Shown here piece after piece: positions 55,365-64,000 of a stretch of DNA of 64,000 nt (the stretch's first letter is position 1; each line of letters opens with the position of its first letter). Below the pieces are notes generated by a model. The model had not been told where the DNA came from and searched no databases. It saw only the letters and a program-made list of their open reading frames with translations. The stretch is from positions 1 to 64,000 of the forward strand of contig JANXWS010000057.1 in the NCBI GenBank assembly GCA_025351005.1, written 5' to 3'. The translations under genes were made by a program, and so were the position numbers. Source of the stretch: Pseudomonadota bacterium (GTDB taxonomy: Bacteria > Pseudomonadota > Gammaproteobacteria > Steroidobacterales > Steroidobacteraceae).

Positions 55365-56404
55365 CGCTGACGCTGGCCCGCCCCGACGACTGGCACGTGC
55401 ACCTGCGCGACGGCGCCGCTCTCGCGGCGGTCGTGCGGCACACGGCCGCGCGCTTCGGCCGCGCGGTCGTGATGCCGAACCTGGCCGCCCCGGTAACCAC
55501 GACCGCACTCGCAGCCGACTACCGGCGCCGGATCCTCGCGGCGCTGCCGCCGGACTGCCGCTTCGAGCCGCTGATGACGCTCTATCTGACCGACCGCACC
55601 AGCGCCGGCGAGATCGGCCGCGCGCGCGCGAGCGGCTTCGTGCACGGCGTGAAGTACTACCCGGCCGGCGCGACCACCAACTCCGATTCCGGAGTGACCG
55701 GCATCGAGCGCGTGCGGGCGGCGCTCGCGGCCCTCGAGGAACACGACCTGCCGCTTCTCGTGCACGGCGAGGTCACGGATCCGCAGGTGGACGCTTTCGA
55801 CCGCGAGTCGGTTTTCATCGACCGCGTGCTCGATGGCATAGTCAGAGGCCACCCGCGCCTGCGCGTGGTGTTCGAGCACGTCACGACGCGCGAGGCAGTG
55901 GACTTCGTGCGCGCCGCCGGACCGCGGGTCGGCGCCACGATCACGCCGCAGCATCTGCTGCTGTCCCGCAATGCGCTCTTCGACGGCGGCCTGCGCCCGC
56001 ACCACTACTGCCTGCCGGTGCTGAAGCGCGAGGCGCACCGCGTCGCGCTCGTCGAGGCCGCCACCGGCGGCGAGCCGCAGTTTTTCCTCGGTACGGACAG
56101 CGCCCCGCACTCCCGCCGCGACAAGGAATCCGCCTGCGGCTGCGCCGGCGTCTACACGGCGCACGCCGCCATCGAGCTCTACGCGGAAGCCTTCGACGCG
56201 GCCGGCCGGCTCGATCGCCTCGAGGCCTTCGCGAGCCACCACGGCGCCGATTTCTACGGCCTGCCGCGCAACGCGGACGCGATCTCGCTCGTGCGCGAGC
56301 GCTGGGTGCCGCCGGAGAGCTACGCGTTCGGCGACGACGAACTGGTGCCGTTCCGGGCCGGCGGCACGATCGCCTGGCGCCTCGGCGCGCCGGGCGGCGG
56401 CTAG
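55361..56404 (+). CDS. pyrC: Dihydroorotase
   Basis: [45 protein letters not shown]. Confidence 0.96.
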   Translation: MTLTLARPDDWHVHLRDGAALAAVVRHTAARFGRAVVMPNLAAPVTTTALAADYRRRILAALPPDCRFEPLMTLYLTDRTSAGEIGRARASGFVHGVKYYPAGATTNSDSGVTGIERVRAALAALEEHDLPLLVHGEVTDPQVDAFDRESVFIDRVLDGIVRGHPRLRVVFEHVTTREAVDFVRAAGPRVGATITPQHLLLSRNALFDGGLRPHHYCLPVLKREAHRVALVEAATGGEPQFFLGTDSAPHSRRDKESACGCAGVYTAHAAIELYAEAFDAAGRLDRLEAFASHHGADFYGLPRNADAISLVRERWVPPESYAFGDDELVPFRAGGTIAWRLGAPGGG

Positions 56405-56408
56405 CGCG

Positions 56409-57119
56409 ATGGCGGAACCCTACGAGATGCGGGACCGGTTCAGAGGCTTCCTGCCGGTGGTCATCGACTGCGAGACCGGCGGCTTCAACCCGGCCACCGA
56501 CGCGCTGCTCGAGATAGCGGGCGTGCTGCTCAAGCTCGAAGCGGACGGTCGGCTGGTGCGCAGCGAGACCTGGCGCTACCACGTGCAGCCGTTCCCGGGC
56601 GGCCGCCTCGACCCGGCGTCGCTGGCCGTCAACGGCATCGACCCGCACCATCCGCTGCGGCCGGCGCTGCCGGAGCGCGACGCGCTCGGCAAGCTCTTCA
56701 AGGAAGTGCGCACGGCGGTCAAGGAGACCGGCTGCACGCGCGCGATCCTGGTCGGTCACAACGCGGCTTTCGACCTCGCCTTCCTGAACGCAGCCGTCGG
56801 GCGCGCGGCGATCAAGCGCAATCCGTTCCACCCCTTCAGCTGCTTCGATACCGCGACGCTCGCGGGCGTCGCCTACGGCCAGACGGTGCTGTCGCGAGCC
56901 GCGATCGCGGCCGGGCTGACCTGGGAGCGGGCCTCAGCCCACTCGGCGCGTTACGACGCCGAACAGACGGCGGACCTGTTCTGCGACGTCTGCAACCAGT
57001 TCCAGCCGATCTTCGCGGCGGCGCGCACGCGGCTCGCGTCGCTCGCCGCCGCGGCGGCGCTCGCCGAGGAGCCGCTGAATCCGATGGTGGAACCGACCCT
57101 CGAGCCCGAGGAGGGCTGA
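56409..57119 (+). CDS. rnt: Ribonuclease T
   Basis: [44 protein letters not shown]. Confidence 0.96.
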   Translation: MAEPYEMRDRFRGFLPVVIDCETGGFNPATDALLEIAGVLLKLEADGRLVRSETWRYHVQPFPGGRLDPASLAVNGIDPHHPLRPALPERDALGKLFKEVRTAVKETGCTRAILVGHNAAFDLAFLNAAVGRAAIKRNPFHPFSCFDTATLAGVAYGQTVLSRAAIAAGLTWERASAHSARYDAEQTADLFCDVCNQFQPIFAAARTRLASLAAAAALAEEPLNPMVEPTLEPEEG

Positions 57120-57126
57120 GGCGGCC

Positions 57127-57459
57127 TCAGGCCGCGACCGCGCCCGCCTGCTGCAGCAGCTGCTGGAGCTCGCCGCTGCGGAACATCTGCATCGCGATGT
57201 CGCAGCCGCCAAGGAGCTCGGCGTTGACGTACAGCTGCGGGAAGGTCGGCCAGTTCGAGTGGGCCTTGAGCGCCTCGCGCAGTTCCGGGTCCTCGAAGAT
57301 GTTGACGGCGTGAAAATCGGCCTTGCACGCCTGCAGCGCCGTGACGGTCTGCGCCGAAAACCCGCACTGCGGGAAGTCCGGCGTGCCCTTCATGAACAGT
57401 ACGACCGGAGCGCTCGCCAGGTGATCCTTGATGCGGGCGGAAACGTCGGAGTCGCTCAT
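57127..57459 (-). CDS. grxD: Monothiol glutaredoxin, Grx4 family
   Basis: VVLFMKGTPDFPQCGFSAQTV (CGFS); WPTFPQLYVNAELLGGCDI. Confidence 0.96.
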   Translation of the reverse strand: MSDSDVSARIKDHLASAPVVLFMKGTPDFPQCGFSAQTVTALQACKADFHAVNIFEDPELREALKAHSNWPTFPQLYVNAELLGGCDIAMQMFRSGELQQLLQQAGAVAA

Positions 57460-57492
57460 CGGTACGGTCCTCGTGGCGGGGAATGCGGGGAC

Positions 57493-57759
57493 TCAGGCGC
57501 GCTCTGCGCGCCGGGCGGGATCGGTCCCCCGGCGACGCGCCACGCACGCCCGCAGCACCGCCCACTGCTCCGCGGCGTCGAACGTGAGCCAGCCCGCGAT
57601 CTCGTCGAGCGTGCGGTGGCAACCGGAACACAGGCCGAGCGGGCCAATGTTACAGATGCCGATGCAGGGGGAGTTCGGGGCGGGCGGCGGCAAGTGGCGT
57701 CTCGGTGCCGGGCCCTGTCGCGGGGCCAGCAACTGGTTGAAATTCATGGCGGCAAGCAC
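57493..57759 (-). CDS. DUF1289 domain-containing protein
   Basis: SPCIGICNIGPLGLCSGCHRTLDEIAGW; start could be internal Met. Confidence 0.85.
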   Translation of the reverse strand: MLAAMNFNQLLAPRQGPAPRRHLPPPAPNSPCIGICNIGPLGLCSGCHRTLDEIAGWLTFDAAEQWAVLRACVARRRGTDPARRAERA

Positions 57760-57836
57760 CTATTCTACCTGACTCGGTAGCTACCGAACCAGCCGAGCGC
57801 GCCGGAGCCCGGCGACAACCATGGGGGACCCAGACG

Positions 57837-58445
57837 ATGAATCCACTCAATTCGGTCAAGGGCGCGATCACGACCGGAGTCGTGCTGGCGGTTGGTGTCA
57901 GCGTACTGCTGACGGTGCTCGGCGGCGGTGGCGTCGATTTGCATCACGCCCTGCTCGGCCGGTGGCTGCACATCCTCGCCGGCGTGATGTGGATCGGGCT
58001 GCTTTACTACTTCAACGTCGTCCAGACGCCGGGCCTCGCGGCCGCTGCGGCCGACCAGGGCGGCCCGGGCGGCGCCGGCATCACGAAGTACATCGCGCCG
58101 CGCGCACTGTTCTGGTTTCGCTGGTCCGCCGTCGTCACGTGGGTGACCGGCGCCTACTACCTGCTGTTCGGCTATGGCTCGACGATGACCATCCACAAGG
58201 CCTTCGGGCTGCAGGAGGGCTTCCGCACCATCGGCGTCGGTGCGTGGCTCGGCACGATCATGCTGTTCAACGTCTGGGTGTTCATCTGGCCCAACCAGAA
58301 GAAGATCCTCGGCATCGTCACGGCGAGCGATGCGGAAAAGGCCGCGGCCCGCAAGACGGCCGGCCTCGCCTCGCGCGTCAACTTCGTGCTCTCCGTGCCG
58401 ATGCTGCTGTGCATGGGCGGCCAGGCCCACGGCCTGCCCTTCTGA
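57837..58445 (+). CDS. Urate hydroxylase PuuD-like membrane domain protein
   Basis: LGRWLHILAGVMWIGLLYYFNVVQTP; IWPNQKKILGIV; RVNFVLSVPMLLCM. Confidence 0.78.
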   Translation: MNPLNSVKGAITTGVVLAVGVSVLLTVLGGGGVDLHHALLGRWLHILAGVMWIGLLYYFNVVQTPGLAAAAADQGGPGGAGITKYIAPRALFWFRWSAVVTWVTGAYYLLFGYGSTMTIHKAFGLQEGFRTIGVGAWLGTIMLFNVWVFIWPNQKKILGIVTASDAEKAAARKTAGLASRVNFVLSVPMLLCMGGQAHGLPF

Positions 58446-59411
<966 letters not shown>

Positions 59412-59417
59412 TCGCTG

Positions 59418-62129
59418 TCAGGTATCGAGGCCGATGCTGCGCTCGACCGGGCTGCGCTGGATCTTCTGCGGTCGCGTCACGCCGTAGCCCTGCGCGTAGT
59501 CGACGCCGAGGTTGCGCAGCATCGTGATGATGTCCTCGTTCTCGGCGAACTCGGCGATCGTGCGCTTGTTGGTGAGGTGGCCGATCTCGTTGATCGACCG
59601 GACCATCTCCCGGTCGATGGGGTCGTGCAGGATTTCCTTGACGAAACTGCCGTCGATCTTCAGGAAGTCGACCGGGAAGTGCTTCAGGTAGCCGAATGAC
59701 GACAGGCCGGTGCCGAAGTCGTCGAGCGCGAACTTGCAGCCGAGCTCCTTGAGGGCCTGAATGAAGCGATTGGCCTGCGAGAAGCTGGCGATCGCGGCGG
59801 TTTCCGTGATCTCGAAGCAGATGCGGCGCGCGTCGATTCCGGTGCGATGGAACTGCTCGATCACGAACGGCAGGAACTTGTCGTCGCCGAGGCTTTGCCC
59901 GGACAGGTTGATCGAGCACATCGCGAGCTTCTCGCGCTCGTCCGCCTCGGACACCAGCCAGCGCAGCGTGTTCTCGACGACCCAGCGGTCGATCGACGGC
60001 GTCAGGCCGTAGCGCTCCGCGGCCGTGATGAAGTTGTCCGGCGTGATGATCTTGCCCTGCTCGTCGCGCATGCGCAGCAGGATCTCGTAGTGCAGGCCGG
60101 TCTCCTCCCTCTGCAGCGGCAGTATCGTCTGCCGGTAGAGGTCGAAGCGTCCTTCCTCGAGTGCCGTGTTGATGCGCGCTGCCCACTGCATCTCGCGGCG
60201 GCGGCGCATCAGGTCGATGTCGTTTTCCTCGAAGCAGTGGACGCGGTTGCGGCCCTGCTCCTTGGCCGCCTGGCAGGCGCTGTCGGCCGCCGACAGCACC
60301 GATGCGACGTCCTCGTTCTCGGGCGTGATCGGCACGACGCCGATGCTGACACCGAGCCGGAAGGTGCGGTCTTCCCACTGGAAGCGGCAGTTGCGCACCG
60401 CTTCGCGCAGGCCCTCCGCCGTGCGCAGCGCTTCGTCGAGCGAGCAGGCCTCGAGCAGCACGGCGAACTCGTCGCCGCCGAGCCGTGACAGGGTGTCGCG
60501 CCAGCGAACTTTCGACTTGAGCAGCTGCCCCACCTGCCCGAGCAGGGCGTCGCCAGCGCTGTGACCGCAGGTGTCATTGACGATCTTGAACTGGTCGACG
60601 TCGAGGCAGCAGAGCGCGTAGCTCGTCTCTCGGGCCTTGGCGCTGCGGAGCGCCCGCTCGAGCCGGTTTTCGAACTCGCGGCGATTGACGAGCCCGGTGA
60701 GCACGTCGTGGCTCGCGTGGTAGCTGAGACGGCGGTTCAGCTCGCGCGCCTCGCTGACGTCGTGGAACACGAGCACGCCGCCGGTCACCGTGCCGGCGCC
60801 GTCGCGGATCGGCGAAGCGGTGCTCTCGATGTAGATCTCGTTGCCGTCGCGCCGGATGAACAGCATCGGTCGCACGGACTTGACGGGCTTCAGCCGGCGG
60901 ATCGCGGAGGCCAGCGGATTCTCGAGCGGCTCGCAGGTCTCCTCGTGGAAGGCGCGGAAGATCTCGTCGATGTTGCGCCCCATCGCGTCCTCGACGCGCC
61001 AGCCGGTCAGCTCCTCGGCGACCGGGTTGAGGTACTCGACGCGCGAGTGCTCGTCGGTGGTGATGACGCCGTCGCCGATCGATTGCAGCGTGATCTGGGC
61101 GCGTTCCTTCTCGCGGAACAGGGCTTCCTCGTAGAGCTTGCGCTCCGTGACGTCGAGCTCGACGCCGATCAGGCGCCGCAGACTGCCGTTGTCGGCGTGC
61201 GCCTTGGCCCGCGACACGACCCAGCGCCACTCGCCGTCGCGGTGGCGCATGCGGTGCATGCTCTCGAACAGCGGCGAGCGGCCGGCGACGTGCTCGCGGA
61301 TCATCTGCGAGACGCGCGGCAGGTCGTCCGGATGCACCAGCTTGTTCCAGTCGGGGGCGCGGTTGAGCTCGTCCTCGGCGTAGCCGAGCATCGCTTTCCA
61401 GCGCGGCGAGAACCAGGTGCGGTTGCTGCCGGCGTCGTAATCCCACAGGCCCTCGTTGGTGCACGGCAGGGCCAGCGCGTTGCGCTCCTGCAGGTCCTCG
61501 AGTTCGCGCTGCAGCGAGACGCGCTCGAGACCACCGGCCAGGCTGTTGCCGACCAGCTTCAGCAGCAGGTGGAAGTTGACGTCCCAGCCGGCGCACGGCG
61601 CGCTGCACGCGAGCCCGAGGAAGCCGTACGGCCGGCCGCGGACCGCGAGCCCGACCAGCAGGATTGCCCGCATGCCGAGCTCACCGAAGCGTTGCGCCTC
61701 GCGTGCGTGCTCGCTGCGCGCCGTCAGCGTGTCGCGGATCTCGAGGATTCGGGTATGTGTCAGCCGCTGCGGGATCCAGCTGAGGTTCTGCAGTTCCTCG
61801 CCGCGCAGCACTTCGGGCGAAGCCGCCACGAACAGCCCCTTCGAGGCCTCGATAGACTGGATGGTGGTGGCGGTCGCGTCGTAGGTGGCGAGAAAGACGG
61901 CGTCGGTGCCGGTCGCCTCTCGCAGCAGGTCGAGGTTCTGCTTGAGGACGGTTTCCGCGGTTCGCCGCTCGAGGTTCTGGAAGTCGACCGCGATCTTGGT
62001 GCAGGTGACGTCGAGGCCGAAAGTCGGTCGTCCCGCGGCCGGCGCCCAGCGCTGCGGCGCCAGGATGTCCGAGGCGGTCCATTCCCGGTCCTCTTGGCCC
62101 TTGTCGATCGGCATTCCGCTAGACCCCAC
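59418..62129 (-). CDS. GAF-PAS-PAS-GGDEF-EAL cyclic-di-GMP protein
   Basis: LSRLGGDEFAVLLEA (GGDEF); EILLRMRD, DDFGTGLSSFGYLKHFPVDFLKIDGSFV (EAL); PAS-type segments; start may be internal (MPIDKGQ). Confidence 0.93.
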   Translation of the reverse strand: MGSSGMPIDKGQEDREWTASDILAPQRWAPAAGRPTFGLDVTCTKIAVDFQNLERRTAETVLKQNLDLLREATGTDAVFLATYDATATTIQSIEASKGLFVAASPEVLRGEELQNLSWIPQRLTHTRILEIRDTLTARSEHAREAQRFGELGMRAILLVGLAVRGRPYGFLGLACSAPCAGWDVNFHLLLKLVGNSLAGGLERVSLQRELEDLQERNALALPCTNEGLWDYDAGSNRTWFSPRWKAMLGYAEDELNRAPDWNKLVHPDDLPRVSQMIREHVAGRSPLFESMHRMRHRDGEWRWVVSRAKAHADNGSLRRLIGVELDVTERKLYEEALFREKERAQITLQSIGDGVITTDEHSRVEYLNPVAEELTGWRVEDAMGRNIDEIFRAFHEETCEPLENPLASAIRRLKPVKSVRPMLFIRRDGNEIYIESTASPIRDGAGTVTGGVLVFHDVSEARELNRRLSYHASHDVLTGLVNRREFENRLERALRSAKARETSYALCCLDVDQFKIVNDTCGHSAGDALLGQVGQLLKSKVRWRDTLSRLGGDEFAVLLEACSLDEALRTAEGLREAVRNCRFQWEDRTFRLGVSIGVVPITPENEDVASVLSAADSACQAAKEQGRNRVHCFEENDIDLMRRRREMQWAARINTALEEGRFDLYRQTILPLQREETGLHYEILLRMRDEQGKIITPDNFITAAERYGLTPSIDRWVVENTLRWLVSEADEREKLAMCSINLSGQSLGDDKFLPFVIEQFHRTGIDARRICFEITETAAIASFSQANRFIQALKELGCKFALDDFGTGLSSFGYLKHFPVDFLKIDGSFVKEILHDPIDREMVRSINEIGHLTNKRTIAEFAENEDIITMLRNLGVDYAQGYGVTRPQKIQRSPVERSIGLDT

Positions 62130-62323
62130 CCCCGTGTTCCCCGTCGAGTCTCGCAGCCACCCTCGGCGCGATCCGGACCTGTGCCACAGTTCTCGAATTG
62201 CCGTGCGTTACGGAGTTACGACCGATTCTGGCACGTTTTTCTAGGATTGCAAGCTAACTGCAAGACTGCATTGGATTTTTGTCAGTCGTTGCGCCGATTC
62301 GCCGCCGCCCCTACAGTGCCGCG

Positions 62324-63367
62324 GTGACAAGGCAGCACGACCACTCCGATCACGGCCACGGCGATGGGCACGCGCACGGCCACGAGCACGGCCACGAGCA
62401 CGGCCATGAGCACGGAGCGCGCCCCGGGGCGGGGGGCGGTCATCACGCCGGCGCCTCGGCCCAGGCAGGCCTCGGCGCCGCCTTCTGGCTGATCGGGGCC
62501 TTCACGATTGTCGAGGCGATCGGCGGTGTCTGGTCCGGGTCGCTGGCGCTCCTCGCCGACGCCGGCCACATGTTCGTCGATACGCTCGCGCTCGCGCTCG
62601 CTTACGGCGCCCACCGCATGGCCCTGCGCCCGGCCTCGGCGCTGCGCTCGTTCGGCCACACGCGCCTGCAGGTGCTGGCAGCGTTCGTCAACTCGCTGCT
62701 GCTGCTCGCGATTGTGATCGCTATCGTTGTCGAAGCGGTCGGCCGGCTCATGACGCCGCAGCCGATCATCGCGCCGATCGCGCTCGGCGTGGCGCTCGCC
62801 GGCATCGCCGTCAACGCATTCGCGGCGTGGGTGCTGCACGGCCACGGCCACGACCTAAACGTGCGCGCGGCCTACCTGCACGTCCTCAGCGACCTGGCGG
62901 GCTCGGGCGCCGCGGCGCTGGCGGCGCTGATCGTGCTGACGACCGGCTGGCTGCCGGCAGACGCGTGGCTATCGCTGGTCGTGACCGCGCTGATCGCGCG
63001 CGGTGCCTGGCAACTGCTCAGCCACTCGGCCCACGTGCTGCAGGAAGGTGCGCCGGATGGCTTTGACGCCGCCGGCCTGGGCGAGCGTCTCGTGGTCGCT
63101 GTGCCGTCCGTGGTCGACGTGCACCACGTCCATGCGTGGTCGCTGACGCCGCGCGAGACGTTGCTGACGCTGCACGCGCGGCTCGCGCCGGGCGCCGACG
63201 CCGCCTCGACACTGGCGGCGATGAAGCGCGTCCTGGTCGAGGAATTCTCGATCCAGCACTCGACGATACAGATCGAGCCGGCGGACTGCGCCGACGGCGA
63301 CCAGCACTGTGGCAACGCCGCGATGGCGGCTCAGGACGCCGCGGCTGCGGCCCGCGCAGTGCGGTAG
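62324..63367 (+). CDS. Cation diffusion facilitator (CzcD/ZitB-like) with His-rich N-terminus
   Basis: HDHSDHGHGDGHAHGHEHGHEHGHEHG; SLALLADAGHMFVDTLALALA; GTG start inferred. Confidence 0.92.
   Translation: MTRQHDHSDHGHGDGHAHGHEHGHEHGHEHGARPGAGGGHHAGASAQAGLGAAFWLIGAFTIVEAIGGVWSGSLALLADAGHMFVDTLALALAYGAHRMALRPASALRSFGHTRLQVLAAFVNSLLLLAIVIAIVVEAVGRLMTPQPIIAPIALGVALAGIAVNAFAAWVLHGHGHDLNVRAAYLHVLSDLAGSGAAALAALIVLTTGWLPADAWLSLVVTALIARGAWQLLSHSAHVLQEGAPDGFDAAGLGERLVVAVPSVVDVHHVHAWSLTPRETLLTLHARLAPGADAASTLAAMKRVLVEEFSIQHSTIQIEPADCADGDQHCGNAAMAAQDAAAAARAVR
62378..62413 (+). repeat. Three tandem 12-bp repeats (GGCCACGAGCAC) encoding GHEH
   Basis: 62378-62389, 62390-62401, 62402-62413 (last copy CAT instead of CAC). 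Confidence 0.85.
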
Positions 63368-64000
63368 AGCTCGGTCAGGGCCGCCGCGAGTTCCACCTGC
63401 CAGCGCTGCAGCGCCTCGGCGTCGAGGCGCTTCGGCACGTAGCGCGGCTCGCCTACCGCGATCGTTATGCGCGCGAACGGCCACGGCACGACGAACTCGT
63501 CCCAGCCGCGGGTGTGCCATGCACGGCTGGCGTGAAACGCGAGCGGCAGTATCGGCCGGCCCGATACCTGGGCGAGCCAGACCGCGCCCGGCTTGAACTC
63601 GTAGACCGGCCCGTACGGCCCGTCGACGGTAATCGCCGGCGACACGCCCTGCTGCAGGGCTCGGTAATAGTCCTGCAGTGCCCGCCCGCCGGTGTGGCTC
63701 GACGAGCCGCGAATGACGTAGGTGCGCTCGGCGCGCGCGATCATGGCCGGTATCTCGCCGTCGACGGAGGGGCTGATCAGGAAGCCGGGCTTCAGCCCGC
63801 GGCGGCGCAGCCCGAGCAGGTAGCGGGTGCAGAACAGCTGGTGCTGGTGCCAGTAGACCGGCAGCACCGGCCCGCTGGCGATGGCTGCGAGCGCCGGCTC
63901 CTCCCCGACCACGCGCACCACGCGGCAGGTCAGCCACCAGAAGCGGATCAGCACCATCCCCACCGGCACTCCGAGCCGGTACAGGAAACGCCGTGCCGGA
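63331..64000 (-). CDS. DUF374-type lysophospholipid acyltransferase (5' end beyond window)
   Basis: WHQHQLFCTRYL; VDGPYGPVYEFKPGAVWLAQVSGRPILPLAF; reading frame stays open to window edge. Confidence 0.82.
   Translation of the reverse strand, partial: PARRFLYRLGVPVGMVLIRFWWLTCRVVRVVGEEPALAAIASGPVLPVYWHQHQLFCTRYLLGLRRRGLKPGFLISPSVDGEIPAMIARAERTYVIRGSSSHTGGRALQDYYRALQQGVSPAITVDGPYGPVYEFKPGAVWLAQVSGRPILPLAFHASRAWHTRGWDEFVVPWPFARITIAVGEPRYVPKRLDAEALQRWQVELAAALTELYRTARAAAAAS

Noticed and set aside
62230-62252. Sigma54-like promoter TGGCACG...TTGCA upstream of the CDF gene
   Set aside because: The spacing between the GG and GC elements is too long for a -24/-12 promoter.

Overview
This 64 kb window is a GC-rich, densely coded bacterial chromosome segment. 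Gene order (lptG/lptF-pepA-holC-valS; hda-DUF2066-purM-purN; dcd-mrp...metG-rnfB-like-nth; aceE-aceF-lpdA) suggests a gammaproteobacterium; this is an inference. Most genes are housekeeping: aminoacyl-tRNA synthetases, LPS transport, the PDH complex, purine/pyrimidine synthesis and DNA repair. There is one tRNA-Glu(CTC) gene. The standout is at 34629..36425 on the minus strand. There a dCTP deaminase (Dcd) gene is interrupted in frame by a ~411-aa intein (34863..36095) with clear Hint splicing blocks and a LAGLIDADG-type endonuclease domain. The intein sits immediately before the predicted catalytic Ser of Dcd, and the first LAGLIDADG motif appears to have lost its acidic catalytic residue. 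A second unusual locus (37638..42211) is a HEAT-repeat/Ser-Thr kinase fusion followed directly by two tandem PilT-family ATPases, placed between the mrp-dcd pair and metG. I saw no CRISPR array, rRNA operon, prophage or transposase. All family calls come from reading motifs in the translations; no database search was run.
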